Assembly: GCF_000346465.2 (NCBI RefSeq)
Contig: NC_034009.1
Coordinates: forward strand, 17,077,286-17,141,285
Source of the DNA: Prunus persica
Lineage: Eukaryota > Streptophyta > Magnoliopsida > Rosales > Rosaceae
DNA length: 64,000 nt
Reading direction: 5' to 3'
Part shown: positions 44,204-56,340 of the stretch, one piece after another
Numbering within the stretch: position 1 is the stretch's first letter
Layout: every line of letters starts with the position of its first letter
Program-made: the position numbers and the translations under genes
The notes under the pieces: generated by a model
What the model saw: only the letters and a program-made list of their open reading frames with translations
The model's database searches: none
Told to the model about the DNA's origin: nothing

Positions 44204-44545
44204 ATGTCTACCGGCTGGCTATATCTGAAGCCTCCACTTGGTGATCAGAAACAATGTTCCGAGGATTCTTCGAAGGCAAGCACCGACCAACAAAACAGCA
44301 ACAGCTCGAAATCCCCATCCGTGAGCACCAAAACTCTCCAACCCAAGAAAAAAGACAACGGCGGAAGAGGCAATGACTTCAACATCGTTGGGAATAATAT
44401 TACGGGGATAAAATCGGAAAGAGTAGGAATTTTCGATTTTGGCAACACCCGCATCTATAAAGGCCAAGGGAAAGAGAAACCAGTCGATTCCGGTGGAGAA
44501 ACCGACTCGGCCTCCGGTACTGATGAAGACGAAGCAGTGAACTGA
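44204..44545 (+). CDS. Small predicted protein with NIxxNxITxIxxExVGIF motif
   Basis: Single open frame of 113 residues starting MSTGWLYLKPPLGDQKQCSE. No family recognised. The first half is Ser/Gln/Lys-rich and probably disordered (SSKASTDQQNSNSSKSPSVS). The second half has FNIVGNNITGIKSERVGIFD then FGNTRIYKG, and an acidic tail (GGETDSASGTDEDEAVN). The FNIVGNNIT..VGIF..GNT..Y core resembles a motif of the protein beginning at 63730. ATG 44204 is chosen because it is the first ATG in the open frame and follows a TATA-like box. No signal peptide or membrane segment is seen. Whether it is expressed is unknown. Confidence 0.6.
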   Translation: MSTGWLYLKPPLGDQKQCSEDSSKASTDQQNSNSSKSPSVSTKTLQPKKKDNGGRGNDFNIVGNNITGIKSERVGIFDFGNTRIYKGQGKEKPVDSGGETDSASGTDEDEAVN

Positions 44546-46347
44546 TGACTCACTGAGATCTGTAGCTAGCTAAGGCCTCCCCTCCATCCATCTTACTTAA
44601 GTTATATGTAATATTAATTTGATAAGTAAAATATATTATATATTATGTTGATGGTTAATATTAATGCTCCTCCCAAGTTCAGCTTTAGTTAATTCCCTCA
44701 ATTTTACTGCTTGATCGCACGCATATATGATATAGGCAATAAGGTTCTTCTGAGCATCACCATTGCTGAAGTTTTAAATTCCTCAAATTGTAGAATTTGT
44801 ACATTTTAAAAATCATAAATTATTAATGATAGGGTAGCAATACCTGATCCACCCTCACCCACTCTCTCATCTTCATACCACCTTCCCCACCCTCTCATAT
44901 TTGACTAGCCGACCACCTCACCCACTCTCATCTTCTTGTAATAGTTTAATAATGAATTTTTATTTTTTTATACATATCATAAGTATAAAAAATATTTTTA
45001 TAGAATATTAAGGTAGTTAGGCTTTACTTTTATTATCAATGAAATAATTATTTCCACTTGAAAAGTTGTAGTAGTAGGTTTTGAAAAAAACTATACTTTC
45101 TTGAAGGGCATTTTAGTAATCAAACATTTCTGAATACCAAAAGATATTAGGGGTTTAAGCTTGTACAAAATGACTCGTTTCAGGTTGAATTTGATATAAC
45201 TTAATGACCAAAATAGATGTAGATGGACAAACTATTTCATAAAGGATAACCACATATAAATTATATCATATAATAGTCTTTTGACCTTTTTCATATGATT
45301 TTTTAATTTTAAACCAACTTTAACTGTTCAAATCTTTAGACATGTTTAAAACTTCCAATGATTTTTCGAAATTTTCTAAAGAAATTCCGAAATGTATAAG
45401 TTTGGAATTTGAATAGATATTAAAATTCTGAAATTTTGAAAAATAATTAAAAAATAATTTTCATTCCTAAATTTTTTGGAATAGAATTAAAATCCCTTTG
45501 TTCCGATCTGATCGGTCCGAAAGTCAGCCCTAGATCACTTTGATTCATGATTAGTAAATATGCCCTTAAGGTCTAGTTGTATTCTTTCCAACTATGAAAT
45601 AGGTCCCAAATTCAACATAATAATAATAATAATAATAAATGACCCTAATTAAATAAACAGAGACCGCCATTATCAATAGAGCACCAAATAACGAAGCACA
45701 CAAAGATTGTCACTAGGGTCGAGGACTGACGTGATGTGCAGACAGCATAAAACATGGAGACAGCCAAGGTGGTGGTCACGACATTCAATATAAAATTTTT
45801 GCACGTGACCAGCCAGGAATATGTTGGCGCTAGTGTACAGATCAAATGGAAAGTTAATATAAAATTGTTCATATTTATATATTTATAAAATATATAAATG
45901 TGAACAATGGATTGGCTAAAAATTAAACAAAGGTCTTTGTTTAGAAGCCAACTGGGCATCTGTGAAACAGGGTAGGTCATCTTCTTGTTGGATTGTGGGT
46001 AAATTAAACGCCGTTGTTATTGCCATTCATTATTTATTTATTAGTTTCATTCATTTCTCTGACGGAATTTTCATCAGTTGAACTGAGGCACCATATTCAG
46101 CAATCAGCACCATAATGAAGGTTGAGGGTACTTCAGAGCCACTCCGATTAAGCCTACTCATATTCCCCATCGATGACCCAGGCTTGTAGGCTTCTTTTTT
46201 TTATGTAATAATGCTCTTGTTGACCATATGAGTATGTTGGGACATTCATTCTTTTATGATTATACCCGTTTGAAGAGCTGGATTATATAGTTGAATAGGA
46301 TTCATAATTCTACTCAAGTGTTTAGTGACCTAAAAACAATATGGATT
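44546..46347. other. Gene-free stretch
   Basis: AT-rich. An (ATA)n microsatellite lies at about 45619-45640. A 24-codon frame at 46114 (MKVEGTSEPLRLSLLIFPID) is possibly a real exon but unsupported. A minus-strand hydrophobic frame at 45645-45980 is not convincing. Confidence 0.45.
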
Positions 46348-46365
46348 GACTACTACATTTTACTA

Positions 46366-46990
46366 TTTGCGCAACGATATTTTGCGCGACGACGAAAAAT
46401 TCGTCGCGCAAGATACAATTGAGCGACGGAAAAAAATATTCGTCGTGCAAACTATCGAAAACTTGCGCGACCAAAAGTTTCGTCGCGCAAGAATACTTAG
46501 CGCGACAAAAAACAAGGTCGTCGCGCAAAGTGAGGAAGAAAAACGCGGGTTTATTTTTTTTGGCGGCAAATACTTGCGCGACGACACATATCGTAGCGAA
46601 AGAAAACCTAGCGCGAGGGTTGACCTTTTCGTCGCGTAAAGTTAGACAGAAAACAGTGGGTTTTTTTATTTGGCAGCAAACACTTGCGCGACGGCAAATG
46701 TTGTTGTAAAAGACAACTTAGAGCAACGACAAGCTTTATCGTCGTGCAAGAAAAACGTGGGATTTTTTATTTGGAGCCAAATACTTGCCAACGGAAACTT
46801 ATGTCGTCGGGTAAAATGTGATATCGGCATGTTCATGTGCAATGAAAATTTGCTTTTGCGTGACGAAATTTTGTGTGACGAAACCAATTTTTCATCGCGC
46901 AAAAGTGGGTTGTCGACACATACTTGCGCGATGAAAAAGTTATTTTGTGAGACGAAATGGACTACTTTTGGGACGAAAATGTGGTTTTGC
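46366..46990. repeat. Left subterminal GCGCGACGA array of the second CACTA
   Basis: CTTGCGCGACG, TCGTCGCGCAAG and decayed forms recur about every 25-35 bases in alternating orientation, with spacers such as TTTTTATTTGG and GGCAGCAAA also repeated. A short inverted pair AGAGGCAGA / TCTGCCTCC flanks an A15 run at 47024-47068. Confidence 0.85.
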
Positions 46991-47506
46991 GAGACGATTT
47001 TTTATTTTTATTTTGGTCATTGCAGAGGCAGAATGCAAAAAAAAAAAAAAACAAAACTCTGCCTCCGCTGGGAATTCAGTACGTTCATTGGGTAAGCATT
47101 TTTTGTCGTTAGTTTAAAAGTACTAATGTAAATTCATACTAACGCTATTAATTTCGTTCTCGTTAGGGATATTTGTAATTAGCAAAAGGTGGAGCACGAT
47201 TAAGAAGGTATTTTATTCGTTTTATATTTTTAAAATATTAAATTAATTACATTATGTTAAACTTAGTTTGTTATGTTTGTATTTTTTTTTTGTGAAATTA
47301 TATTTATATTATGTTGTTAAATTGTGCGTGACGTAGTGTAATGTGTTGTGATGTATGAAGTTAATTGAAATTAACTTCGTACTTTTATTTTTATTTGTAG
47401 TAAACACTTAGTTTCCCGTTCGAGATTAGTTGGATTTCATGCGTGACTGCGTAAAGCATGACTGCGGTCCAATTAATTCTTGAATTGTCCCTTATTTGGA
47501 TAGTTT

Positions 47507-47720
47507 GGGAATGCATAGTCATGTCACGTAATGTACGTCTACAGGATTAGGTTTCGATTGTGAAGATTTCGGTATCATTTCTGTACGTTCTTCGGGTGGT
47601 ACGAAAGTATTTATACCTACGGTACACCTCAATAACTATATCGAGATGCTGCTGAAATTCATCCATGTCGAAATCTAATCTCATGTAGCCGTAGATTACG
47701 TGACATGACTATGCATTCCC
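47507..47720. repeat. 26-bp perfect inverted repeat (hairpin) before the transposase
   Basis: GGGAATGCATAGTCATGTCA and six further bases at 47507-47532 are exactly complementary to 47695-47720. Weaker pairing continues inward for another 25 or so bases (TAC.TCTACA..GATTAG.TTTC). The loop is about 110-160 bases. It lies about 95 bases before the transposase start. Confidence 0.85.
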
Positions 47721-47815
47721 GAATGGGATAGGGCCCTTACCGGAGGCATAAGGTGACAGTATGACTTCGTATGAAGTTGTTGTGATTGTTGTGTTGTTTG
47801 TGGTTCCAAGAATTA

Positions 47816-50030
47816 TGAGCAGGAGGTGGATACAGAACTCGAATAGATGCGCAAACGAATACTTAGATGGAATCGAGGATTTTATTGAGTTTGCACGTAC
47901 ACACAACCCAGGAGCAACTAGAATCTGTTGTCCTTGTAGGAGGTGTAATAACACATTGTGGGAGACAATTGAAAATGTTGGATTTCATTTAGTAAAGAAT
48001 AGAATGATTGAGACATATAGCATTTGGAACATTCACGGGGAACAATTAGACCATGTTTCGTCTTCAAATGCCACAAGAGTGGACAATGTTGAACTAGTGT
48101 GGATCCTAATGAACAAGTCATGGATATTATACATGATGCTTTTCCATTTGCATCGACCAACATCAATCAGGAAGGGGAAGATGACGTGCCTACACCAATG
48201 GACAGTGCAGAGTTCGAACAATATGAAAAACTGTTAAAAAATGCCAACCAAGAGTTATACACGGGGTGCGAGAGCTTTTCCGTTCTCACAGTCATTGTGG
48301 AGCTAATGCACGGAAAAATAAAGTATTGTATGTCGAACCTATGTTTTGATTACTTTTTTGCGGGTTTTCAAGAGAATGCCTCCAACGGACAATTATTTGC
48401 CGAAAGACCATAAACACGTGCAAAAGGTGTTGAATGGTCTTGGATTGGATTATGAAAAAATTCACGCTTGCAAAAACAATTGCATGTTATTCTACACAGA
48501 GTATGAAACATTGGATACATGCCCTATATGTAATGAGTCGAGGTTCAAAATGACATCTCATAATAGAACGACTAAGATCCCACAAAAAGTCATGCGTTAT
48601 CTGCCCTCGAAATCTAGGTTGCAGCGATTGTATATGTCGACGCATACTGCCACAGATATGAGATGACATAAGGAAAAACGGATAGACGACGATGTGATGC
48701 GGCATCCTGCAGATGGGGAGGCATGGAAAGAGTTCAATTGAATGTTTCCCGAGTTTGCTGCTGATCCCCGAAATGTTAGATTGGGACTTGCCACTGACGG
48801 ATTCAATCTGTATGGGGTTCTAAACCAACACCACAATACGTGGCCGATTTTTGTATTCCCATATAATTTGCCGCCTTGGAAATGCATGAAAAAAGAATAC
48901 ATGATGATGACTGTTTTGATAATTGAGGATTCTGGCAGGTCAATTGATGTTTACTTAAGGCCGCTGGTTGATGAGCTGAATGATTTATGGATAAACGGTG
49001 TGCACACGTAAGATAAATCAACTGGGAAGATGTTCACTTTGCGGGCAGCAGTTCTGTGGATTGTGAATGATTTTCCCGCATATGCAATGGTTTCTGGGTG
49101 GAGCACAAAGGGTTATATGGCATGTCCTGTATGCAAGAAAGATGTAACTTCTGGTTGGCACGCTGGAAAAGTTTATTACCTTAGTAATCAGAGATGGTTG
49201 CCATGAGACCACGAGTGGGTGGAAAAGGATAAAGAGTTCGACGGGAACACAAAGCGTCGCCTCAGACCTAGAGAATGGTTCGGTGATGAGATCTTAGAAC
49301 AACTTAACCATTTGAATTTTGCTCCGTTCGGGAAAACAGTTAGTCGGACCAGAACTTCTACACATATAAACTGGACGCCCAAGCCTATGTTTTTTGAGCT
49401 CTCATATTGGTCGAAACTAAAATTGAGGCACAATCTAGGCGTGACGCATGTTGAGAAAAATGTATTTGACACATTGGTGGGCACGATTCTAAATATCAAG
49501 GGCAAAACAAAGGACACGATCAAAGCTTGTCTTGATTTGGAAAGAATGGGCATACGAAGGGGTTTATGGATGAATAGGGACAGTATAAAGCTAGAAGGGA
49601 TCTTGCATTTTTTTTTCTATGAAACCGAATGACAAAAAAGAGTTTCTAAAGTTTGTATTGTCTGTAAAGTTTCCTGATGGGTATGCTTCTAATATCGCAC
49701 ATTGTGTGAATGTTGACGAGAGTAAATTTGCTGGACTTAAGAGTTATGACTGCCATGTATTTATGCAATGCCTACTTCCTGTGGGTATTCGACACCTATT
49801 GTCGGAAGATGTAGTGAAGACAGTCATGTCGTTGTTCAGATTTTTTTCCCAACTGACGGCAAAAAAGTTGCGAAAGACAAACATTAATCAGTTGCGCCAT
49901 GACCTTGTCCAAGTCCTATGCAAGTTTGAGATGATATTCCCTCCAGCTTTCTTCACAAGTATGATCTACGTGATGGTTCACTTGCCAGAAGAGGCATTAC
50001 TTGGCGGAATAACAACCTTGCGTGACGGTT
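47816..50030 (+). pseudogene. Transposase (TnpD type) remnant of the second CACTA
   Basis: Domain order as in the intact relative. Transposase-associated region: MSRRWIQNSNRCANEYLDGI, CCPCRRCNN. Then LGLDYEKIHACKNNCMLFYT and CPICNESRF; NLPPWKCMKKEYMMMTVLII, DFPAYAMVSGW, CPVCKKDV; FELSYWSKLKLRHNLGVTHV and EKNVFDTLVGTILNIKG (family HALDVMH reads HNLGVTH). Last, DUF4218 with LKSYDCHVFMQCLLPVGIRH and MIYVMVHLPEEALLGG. Lesions: a frame shift near 48100, TGA at 48664, TAA at 49009, TGA at 49204, and a shift near 49600. After LGG the frame runs into subterminal repeats (CCTTGCGTGACGG), so the rest of DUF4218 and all of DUF4216 are missing. Confidence 0.88.
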
Positions 50031-50039
50031 TCTTTTAAT

Positions 50040-51072
50040 CATGGTGCAAGGGGACAAAAATTTTGGCGGACTACCTACCTTGCGCGACGGTTTCATTTAT
50101 TCGTCATGCAATGTTATGAAAATTTCGGTGGAAAACATACCTTGCTCGACGCTTTGTTTTATTCGTCGCGCAAGATCGATTAAATTTTCAGAAAAAACGC
50201 GAAAGGCTAGACCCTTCTCCCTCACTTTCTCTCTCTGCCCTAAACCTTCTCTCTCTCCACCGTCAACCTCCTCACCTCAGCCCACGACTCCGCCTAAAAA
50301 AGGACCAGGCCGTCACCGCCTTCGAAGCCTAGACCTTCCCCGCCATCACCGTAGTGCATACCGCCGGAATTGGGCCGGTTTTCACATATTCTTCGCCGGC
50401 CTCATTCTCTCTCCTTCGGCCCCCAAATCCAACACCAGAGGTATGGTTTCTGGGCTATTTTTTGTGCTCTAGCTGATGGTTGGGTTGGATTTGATTAATT
50501 GTTAGTTTTGGTATCCCGAATTTAAACCCTAAGTTTGGCCAATTTTTGAATTTAAATTCCAAAAACTTCCGACCATTTTTCGGGGTAGGTATGAGAACAA
50601 AAGGGGCTCCAATTGATGTGTTGAACATAGGGTAGGAACCTTGGCCCTTAATTTTTAGAATTTTTCGGCAATTGTTATTGTTTTGGACACCCACGCGCTG
50701 CCGGCACGTGTGGTGGGGCGTGGGTTACTATAGCAGTGGGGCATTTGGTCCCAGTGCAATCCCTTAGTTGTCACAAGCGAGTAGGTGTGCTCAGATTTCA
50801 ATTTGGTTATCGTTTGAGTCTCGAACGGATTTCGCCTATTGTGCGATTTTTGAGTTTGACACTCAAACTCACGTATGTTGTACCTTGTATTCTAGGATCG
50901 TGTTGGATTCGACGGATCGTGGATCGAAGTCCCGGATACTCCGAAATCGCAAACCCTAGGTCAAGATATGCCTTTAACTAATTAGTTAAGATTCTTAATG
51001 AAATTGTATGTGCTTGGAATTTTTTGTTCGTAAATTGGATTAATTTGTATGTGTATTAATGAAATTGTGCAA
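50040..51072. other. Internal repeats and leader of the TnpA-like gene
   Basis: 50015-50185 holds four CTTGCGCGACGGTTT-type units, an internal copy of the subterminal array. From 50215 a pyrimidine-rich, leader-like stretch (CCTTCTCCCTCACTTTCTCT) and CCGGCC-rich sequence could be the TnpA-like gene's 5' UTR. A frame at 50041-50472 is not protein-like. Confidence 0.45.
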
Positions 51073-52384
51073 ATGTCAAACCTTATTAGAAGTCGTAAGG
51101 CAGTGATGATTGCATAGAGTTCGCCTCCCCCGGCTCAGCCGTCATCTGCTGCCACTGCTCCAGCATTGATGGACCACTTGCCAGCTGGTCCCGGGGTGTC
51201 CCAGGCATCGGCATCATCAGCGTTATCAATGGCGCAACCTGTTAATGCAGACATTGTCATCGGCTTGGCAGCCTCCTCGATACCACATCGACAGACTTTA
51301 TTAGTGCGTCGAGGTCACAACCAGGTATAGATATCCTTCAACTCCATTTTTTTTTTTGGTTGTAGTTTATAGTTGAATTTGTTATTTATTTAACGTTAAT
51401 TTCATATTTCTTTGCAACCAAGAAGAACATCTGGGGGTCGTGTCGATAGTTGAAGACGGCGGGTGACCAACAGTCGTATCAACATCGGATACGACGAGCA
51501 GCATCAGGCTACACCAACGGCGGAATTGCATAGCTCATTGGCCCATGACATTGGTCACGTCGTTCGAACCCATTGCCCGATGCAATGGAAGTCTTGGAAA
51601 GTCATGCCTGACGAGAACAAGATGGAGGTGCGCAGACAGTTGTCGGTATATATCCTACCTTTTAATTGTTTTTCCTTCAAACCTATATATTTCTATTACT
51701 TAATGTATGTAATTAATTTATTGCAGACGAACTACAATTTAGAGGACCTCGACGACGAGTCGTTGGGGTACGTCAATAAACTCTTTGCTGAGAGGTACAA
51801 GCAGTGGAAGATCGACTTGCACCACTATTGACAGGACCCGCCTTGAATTTCCCGAAACCCGAGACGGATCCTGTGAAAAAGCCCGACATCACTCCGATGT
51901 CGGGCCCACTTCTAAAACTATATCCTTTTTCTCAAAAGGAATAAGGGCACGAGACTTTCTATCGAAATTTCGGGAGAGTCTCCCCTGTAAATTGAATATT
52001 CCCCAAATTCAACCTGCACAAAATTCACAATTTATATCCCAACAGGCAGTACGCACAATATAACTTCATGCAGTTCACATAAAAGGCATTCGGCCTTCCG
52101 ATAATTCGAAGCAGACCACCAAGTACGCTATCAAGTCAATTAATACCTTAAACAAGGCAAACAATAAATTCAATCACACTTAAGAATGTCAGAGAAAATC
52201 CACTACATTTAATTTTCTCAACATCCAACATACGAGGTTTTAACCTCCTAACACAAACACATCTATGTCTGTGGCTGCACCTAGTAACATTAGGCTGCCT
52301 AGTAACCTTAGTTCTTCCTCCTAAGTTCCGATTTCCAAACATATACAATACCTTTATTCATCTCTCTGTTAATCACATAATCTC

Positions 52385-52720
52385 CCCATAAGCCGGAACT
52401 ACCAACGCCACGTATGGGGTTTGTCAACACGCTGGATAACCTACACCACGTGTGACCTCAACGTATTATTACAATATCTCCTCATACGTCGGATCTACCA
52501 ACGCCACGTATGGGGCCTGTCCGCACGCCAGATAATCTATGCCACGTGGGACCTCACAATCTTGTCACATAATATCCCCATACGCCGGATCTACCAACGC
52601 CACGTATGGGGTCTGTCAACACGCCGGATAACCTACGCCACATGCGACCTCAACATATTATTACAATATCTCCCCATATGCCGGATCTACCAACATATTA
52701 TTGCAATATTCGATAATCCC
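52385..52720 (+). repeat. About 96-bp tandem repeat, 3.5 copies
   Basis: Units share CCCCATACGCCGGATCTACC, AACGCCACGTATGGGG.CTGT, ACGCCGGATAACCTACGCCA and GACCTCAACATATTATTACA. Copies begin near 52385, 52480, 52567 and 52672, the last one partial. Confidence 0.85.
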
Positions 52721-53804
52721 CCACTCTAAAACATTAAACTAACATTCTAATCCCACATAAACAACATAATTCAACTAAGAATCAAGACCTATCCTTACGG
52801 TCATTTAAATCCTCCTGAGAAGGTGAGACTCCCCCGGAAGACTCACGGTCAACCAAGGGTCAAACTACCCCAAACTTGGTCAAACGGGCCCAAAGGGCCC
52901 ACGACCTCCAAATTCTGATCCAAAAGTTCCTATGGATTCTACAAAGTTTAGGATACACGTCCTGCAAGTTTGGTCCTGATCGAACGGTCGGATCACTCTT
53001 GATCGCATAATTGGACGATTATTGTAAAACATAAACTTTAAGTTATTAAATCGGAACATCCGGGGCTTTGATTCACAATTTGTGAATTCCTACATGATCC
53101 TAGAAAAGCCTAGATTAACATATATTAAATTCAAGACAATCCAACGGTTCAAACCTATCGAACCCGGATAACATGCAATAGGCGATATTCGTTCAAGACT
53201 CAAACGGTGTTCAAATTGAAATCCGAGCACACCTACGCACTCGTGAGGACTAGATGATTACATCGGGACATAGTGCCCCTTTTTTACAGTGCCCACGCGT
53301 CGCCACATGAGCCGGCACCGCATGGGTGTCCAAAGCGATTACGCATCGCCTGAAAATCTCAAAACCACGGCTCCAAACTCCTACCCTAGGTATGACACCC
53401 CATTTGGAACCACCTTTATTCTTGGACGTACCCCAAAAACTGACCGGAAGTGGCCGGAATTGTGATCCCAAAATCGGCCGAAATCCAATTCGAAAATCGA
53501 GCTTCCTACACTCGTAATTGATGCAATCCTAACCAACCATCAGCTAGAGTACGAAGAATAGATAAAAATCCATATCTTGGTCACCAAAAATGGTGGCCGG
53601 AGGAGCAAGATTGGAGCCGGGGAAAACTCGTGAAGTTATGGCGGTTTTATTCGCTTTTCCGGCACTCGGAGTGGCTGTTGGCGACGGGGAAGGACCGGGG
53701 TGTCACGGCGGGGCTTGTCTGGGCCTCTTGGCACCGGCACCGAGGGCTGTGGTGGTTATAGGAAACAGCTACGTTTTCGCAGTCGGGGGAAGGGGACGAC
53801 GACG

Positions 53805-53805
<1 letters not shown>

Positions 53806-53861
<56 letters not shown>
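53806..53861 (+). repeat. (GA)n microsatellite
   Basis: About 55 bases of uninterrupted GA inside the solo LTR. Confidence 0.98.
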
Positions 53862-53864
<3 letters not shown>

Positions 53865-55278
53865 GGATTTCGCCACATATCTATGAACTCATCTCATCAT
53901 GCTCTACACAACGGTACGAAGAATAGCCAAATTTCTTCCCAATCAAAAAGTCAACTTTAATCCTAATAAAATATTTTAGGGAGGGTCTTTTATCATGTTT
54001 AATTAATAATTAAACATTTATTTAGGACCAGGTTGTTACACCATTTTCAGGCTTTTGATGATCCGCATGTCGCTCTTCAAGAGGGTTGCCCGAATGAGCT
54101 TGAGGGGCGGGAGGATAGTTGGGCATGGCTCTGCGCTCATTTTCAGGCACTCGATTATGTGGTATTTTTTAATATTAATTTCAAAATTATTACATGTTTC
54201 TTACTAATGTTTATTTGAATTTTTATATTTCATTTCAATTTCAACTAATACGTTTATTTTTTGTATGACATAATAAACCCAAAGTCAATAAGGGCAATAG
54301 GAACAAGAAGACTCTTCTCCACCATTCAGGTTCCAGGCCCTTCTCATATAGGATGGATGCACGGCGACGGATAATAATAAAATAGTTTATATTCTATTTT
54401 TAATATGTCATTAATATTAATTTGTTTTTTTCGTACTAACATTTTTCTTCTCTTGTTCAATTTAGGAGGGGGGGTCCAAATTCCCGGAGATCAACGTCTT
54501 TGGCGACATTTATGTTCGACCTGGGAATAAGTTGGCCGAGTCCCTTCGTGTAAGTATTCTTTAATTTTAATTGTTATCTTACGCATTCAAGTTTCAGGGT
54601 TATTATATGAATGTTTTTAATTTATATTTTATGTTATGTTAAACAGACGACGATGGTGGAGAGGAGACAGTTGGTTCTTCAGGAGTCCGCCTCCCAACTT
54701 CCTCCCAATACTCCAATCGAGTCTGTGGATCCTCCACACGATGCTGGGTTTCAGATCTTAACGGAGACATTGGATCAGACTCTCGGGAGGAGGCCGGGGA
54801 CATATTGTCGAGGGATAGGGAATGCCCCGTTCATCTTCGCAGTCAAACAGTCAGGTGACTGCTTTGACAGCAAAGGTGGCCAAGCCTCAAGGTCTGATGT
54901 CTGTGCTTCTGGAGTCCCTCGCACGGTCCGGAATTCCAGTCCCGCATTTTGATCCCTCGTCGACCTCTGAGCCCGTCCAACCCGAGCATGGCCACCAGAC
55001 CTCTACCCCTGTGGACAATGTCCAGACCTCCAGGCCGCATTTGCCTGACCACCAAGTAGATTTTGGAACATTGTTTGATTATTTTTTTACTTTCATAATT
55101 GTATTTAAAACATTTCTCTTGTAGTATACATTTATATTATTTTATAGAATTTTTTGTTCTCTTCATTACATTTTTTTATTGCAATTTCATTTTATTACCA
55201 AAAAAAAAACCAAATTTATTTTTTTACAAATTTTTTTAAAAAAACATAAAATTAAAATTAAAAAATATATATTTTAAA

Positions 55279-55695
55279 TTTGCGCGACGAAACTTTTTTT
55301 GTTGCGCAAATTCACATTTTACAAAATTAAAAAACGTTAAACTAAATTTTAAATAAATATATTTTATTCTTCCGCAACAAAGACTTTCGTCTAGCTAAAC
55401 AGAAATGCACGACGAAGACAGTTTCGTCATGCAAATGTTGGAGACACGAATTGCGCAATGAAAACAAATCGTCGCGCAAATATTTACGAACGAACTGTGC
55501 TACGAATATAGTTCGTCGCGCAACGTACTCGCAACGAACCTGCTTTCATCGCGCAAAGGTTTGTGAGACGAACAATTGTGTCGTCCCTAACCTTTTGTGC
55601 AACGAAGGTTGACCGTGGCTTAGTTTTGCGTGACCAATGAAAACACTTGGTCACCCAAAGTCTTTCTTCAAGCTCTTTGCGCGACGAATTTTCTG
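55279..55695. repeat. Right subterminal array of the second CACTA
   Basis: TTGCGCGACGAA, TTCGTCGCGCAAC and decayed versions recur in both orientations up to TTTGCGCGACGAATTTTC at 55677-55694. The terminal CACTA repeat itself is gone. Confidence 0.8.
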
Positions 55696-56219
55696 TTTAT
55701 TTAGGGTTAACACATCTTTGTACTTGTATAAATACCTCTATATTGGAGAAGAATAATAAGATGAGTGAATATGAGCGTATCTTAGCATAACTGAATATTT
55801 ACCCTACTTTGTTTGACATGGTATAAGAGCCAGGTTCCTAACCTGTGATAACCTCTAACAAATTGAGAGTCGTTGGCATTCCTCATTCCTAACCCATCAT
55901 GGGTCTTCACCTTGCTGTAAATCCCCGTTTCTCCTTTCCTTAATAATCAACATATATTTTTTATGCCTTAGCCATAATCGCACCTTTCTGCAATTTTACC
56001 CTTGTCTTTGTCCTTGCCGTGTTTATGTTGAGTCATTACCCTTTTTTTTTCTCTCTACCTATGCCTGATGCTACTTTTTTTCTCTTACTTTTCATCTCTT
56101 TATGAGCTTGCTTCATGTTAAAATCAAATTAAGCCCATGTTAGTTTTAGTTTCTTGCGCTCAAAGCTGAGCCTCTCTTTTAAATGTATACCATATGGGCA
56201 ACACACCCCTTGGCCATTG

Positions 56220-56340
56220 ATGGCGTGAGCCTCGTCACTGCTCACAGAGCCGTTGTTTTCCTCCGCAAGCCTCGTAACCGCTCACAAAGCCTTTGTTTTC
56301 CTCCGCGAGCCTTGTCACCGCTCGTCGAGCCTTTCTTTGA
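56220..56340 (+). repeat. Short tandem repeat, three units of about 41 bp
   Basis: Units built on GCCTCGTAACCGCTCACAAA then GCCTTTGTTTTCCTCCGC, the third partial and diverged, within the non-autonomous Copia-like element. Confidence 0.75.

Larger units (their letters stand above)
51829..54040 (-). mobile_element. Probable solo LTR inserted in the TnpA-like gene
   Basis: 2212 bases running TGACAGGACCCGCC ... GGTTGTTACA; read on the minus strand it starts TGTAACAACCTGGTCC and ends GGGTCCTGTCA, with TG...CA ends. It splits the codons of LHHYFQAF: CACTAT before it, CCATTTTCAGG after it, a short target duplication with one change. It holds no pol coding. It includes a 96-bp tandem repeat (52385-52720) and a GA microsatellite (53806-53861). 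Confidence 0.65.
51073..54858 (+). pseudogene. TnpA-like gene of the second CACTA, interrupted
   Basis: Exon-like blocks in order: 51073-51324 (MSNLIRSRKAVMIA then TAG in frame, continuing SSPPPAQPSSAATAPALMDH); about 51424-51645 (RTSGGRVD, TGA, TNSRINIGYDEQHQATP, MQWKSWKVMPDENKMEVRRQ); 51727-51828 (TNYNLEDLDDESLGYVNKLF, ERYKQWKIDLHHY). A 2.2-kb insertion follows, then 54041-54161 (FQAFDDPHVALQEGCPNELE), about 54278-54370 (PKVNKGNRNKKTLLHHSGSR, PFSYRMDARRR), about 54468-54549 (EGGSKFPEINVFGDIYVRPG) and about 54648-54858 (TTMVERRQLVLQESASQLPP). These are the usual blocks of plant CACTA TnpA-like proteins. In-frame stops, the insertion and a late frame shift near 54830 make it non-functional. 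Exon edges beyond the homology are approximate. Confidence 0.75.
46348..55695 (+). mobile_element. Second CACTA element, decayed, right end lost
   Basis: Left end GACTACTACATTTT (first base changed from C), followed at once by a subterminal array of GCGCGACGA / TCGTCGCGC units. A broken TnpD-type transposase (47816-50030) and a broken TnpA-like gene (51073-54858, split by a solo LTR) follow, then a second array of the same motif (55279-55695). No TAGTAGTG right terminus exists: the array runs into a truncated Copia LTR at about 55695. Motif and genes show a different family from the 24054 element. Confidence 0.8.

Noticed and set aside
46322..47095. Several overlapping frames in the second CACTA left arm
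   Set aside because: They translate the GCGCGACGA repeat array and overlap on both strands.
47709..47954. Minus-strand frame near the second transposase start
   Set aside because: Antisense to the transposase-associated domain.
53590..53960. Gly/Arg/Glu-rich frames around the GA microsatellite
   Set aside because: They run through the (GA)n tract within a solo LTR and end in RERERE repeats; composition artefacts.
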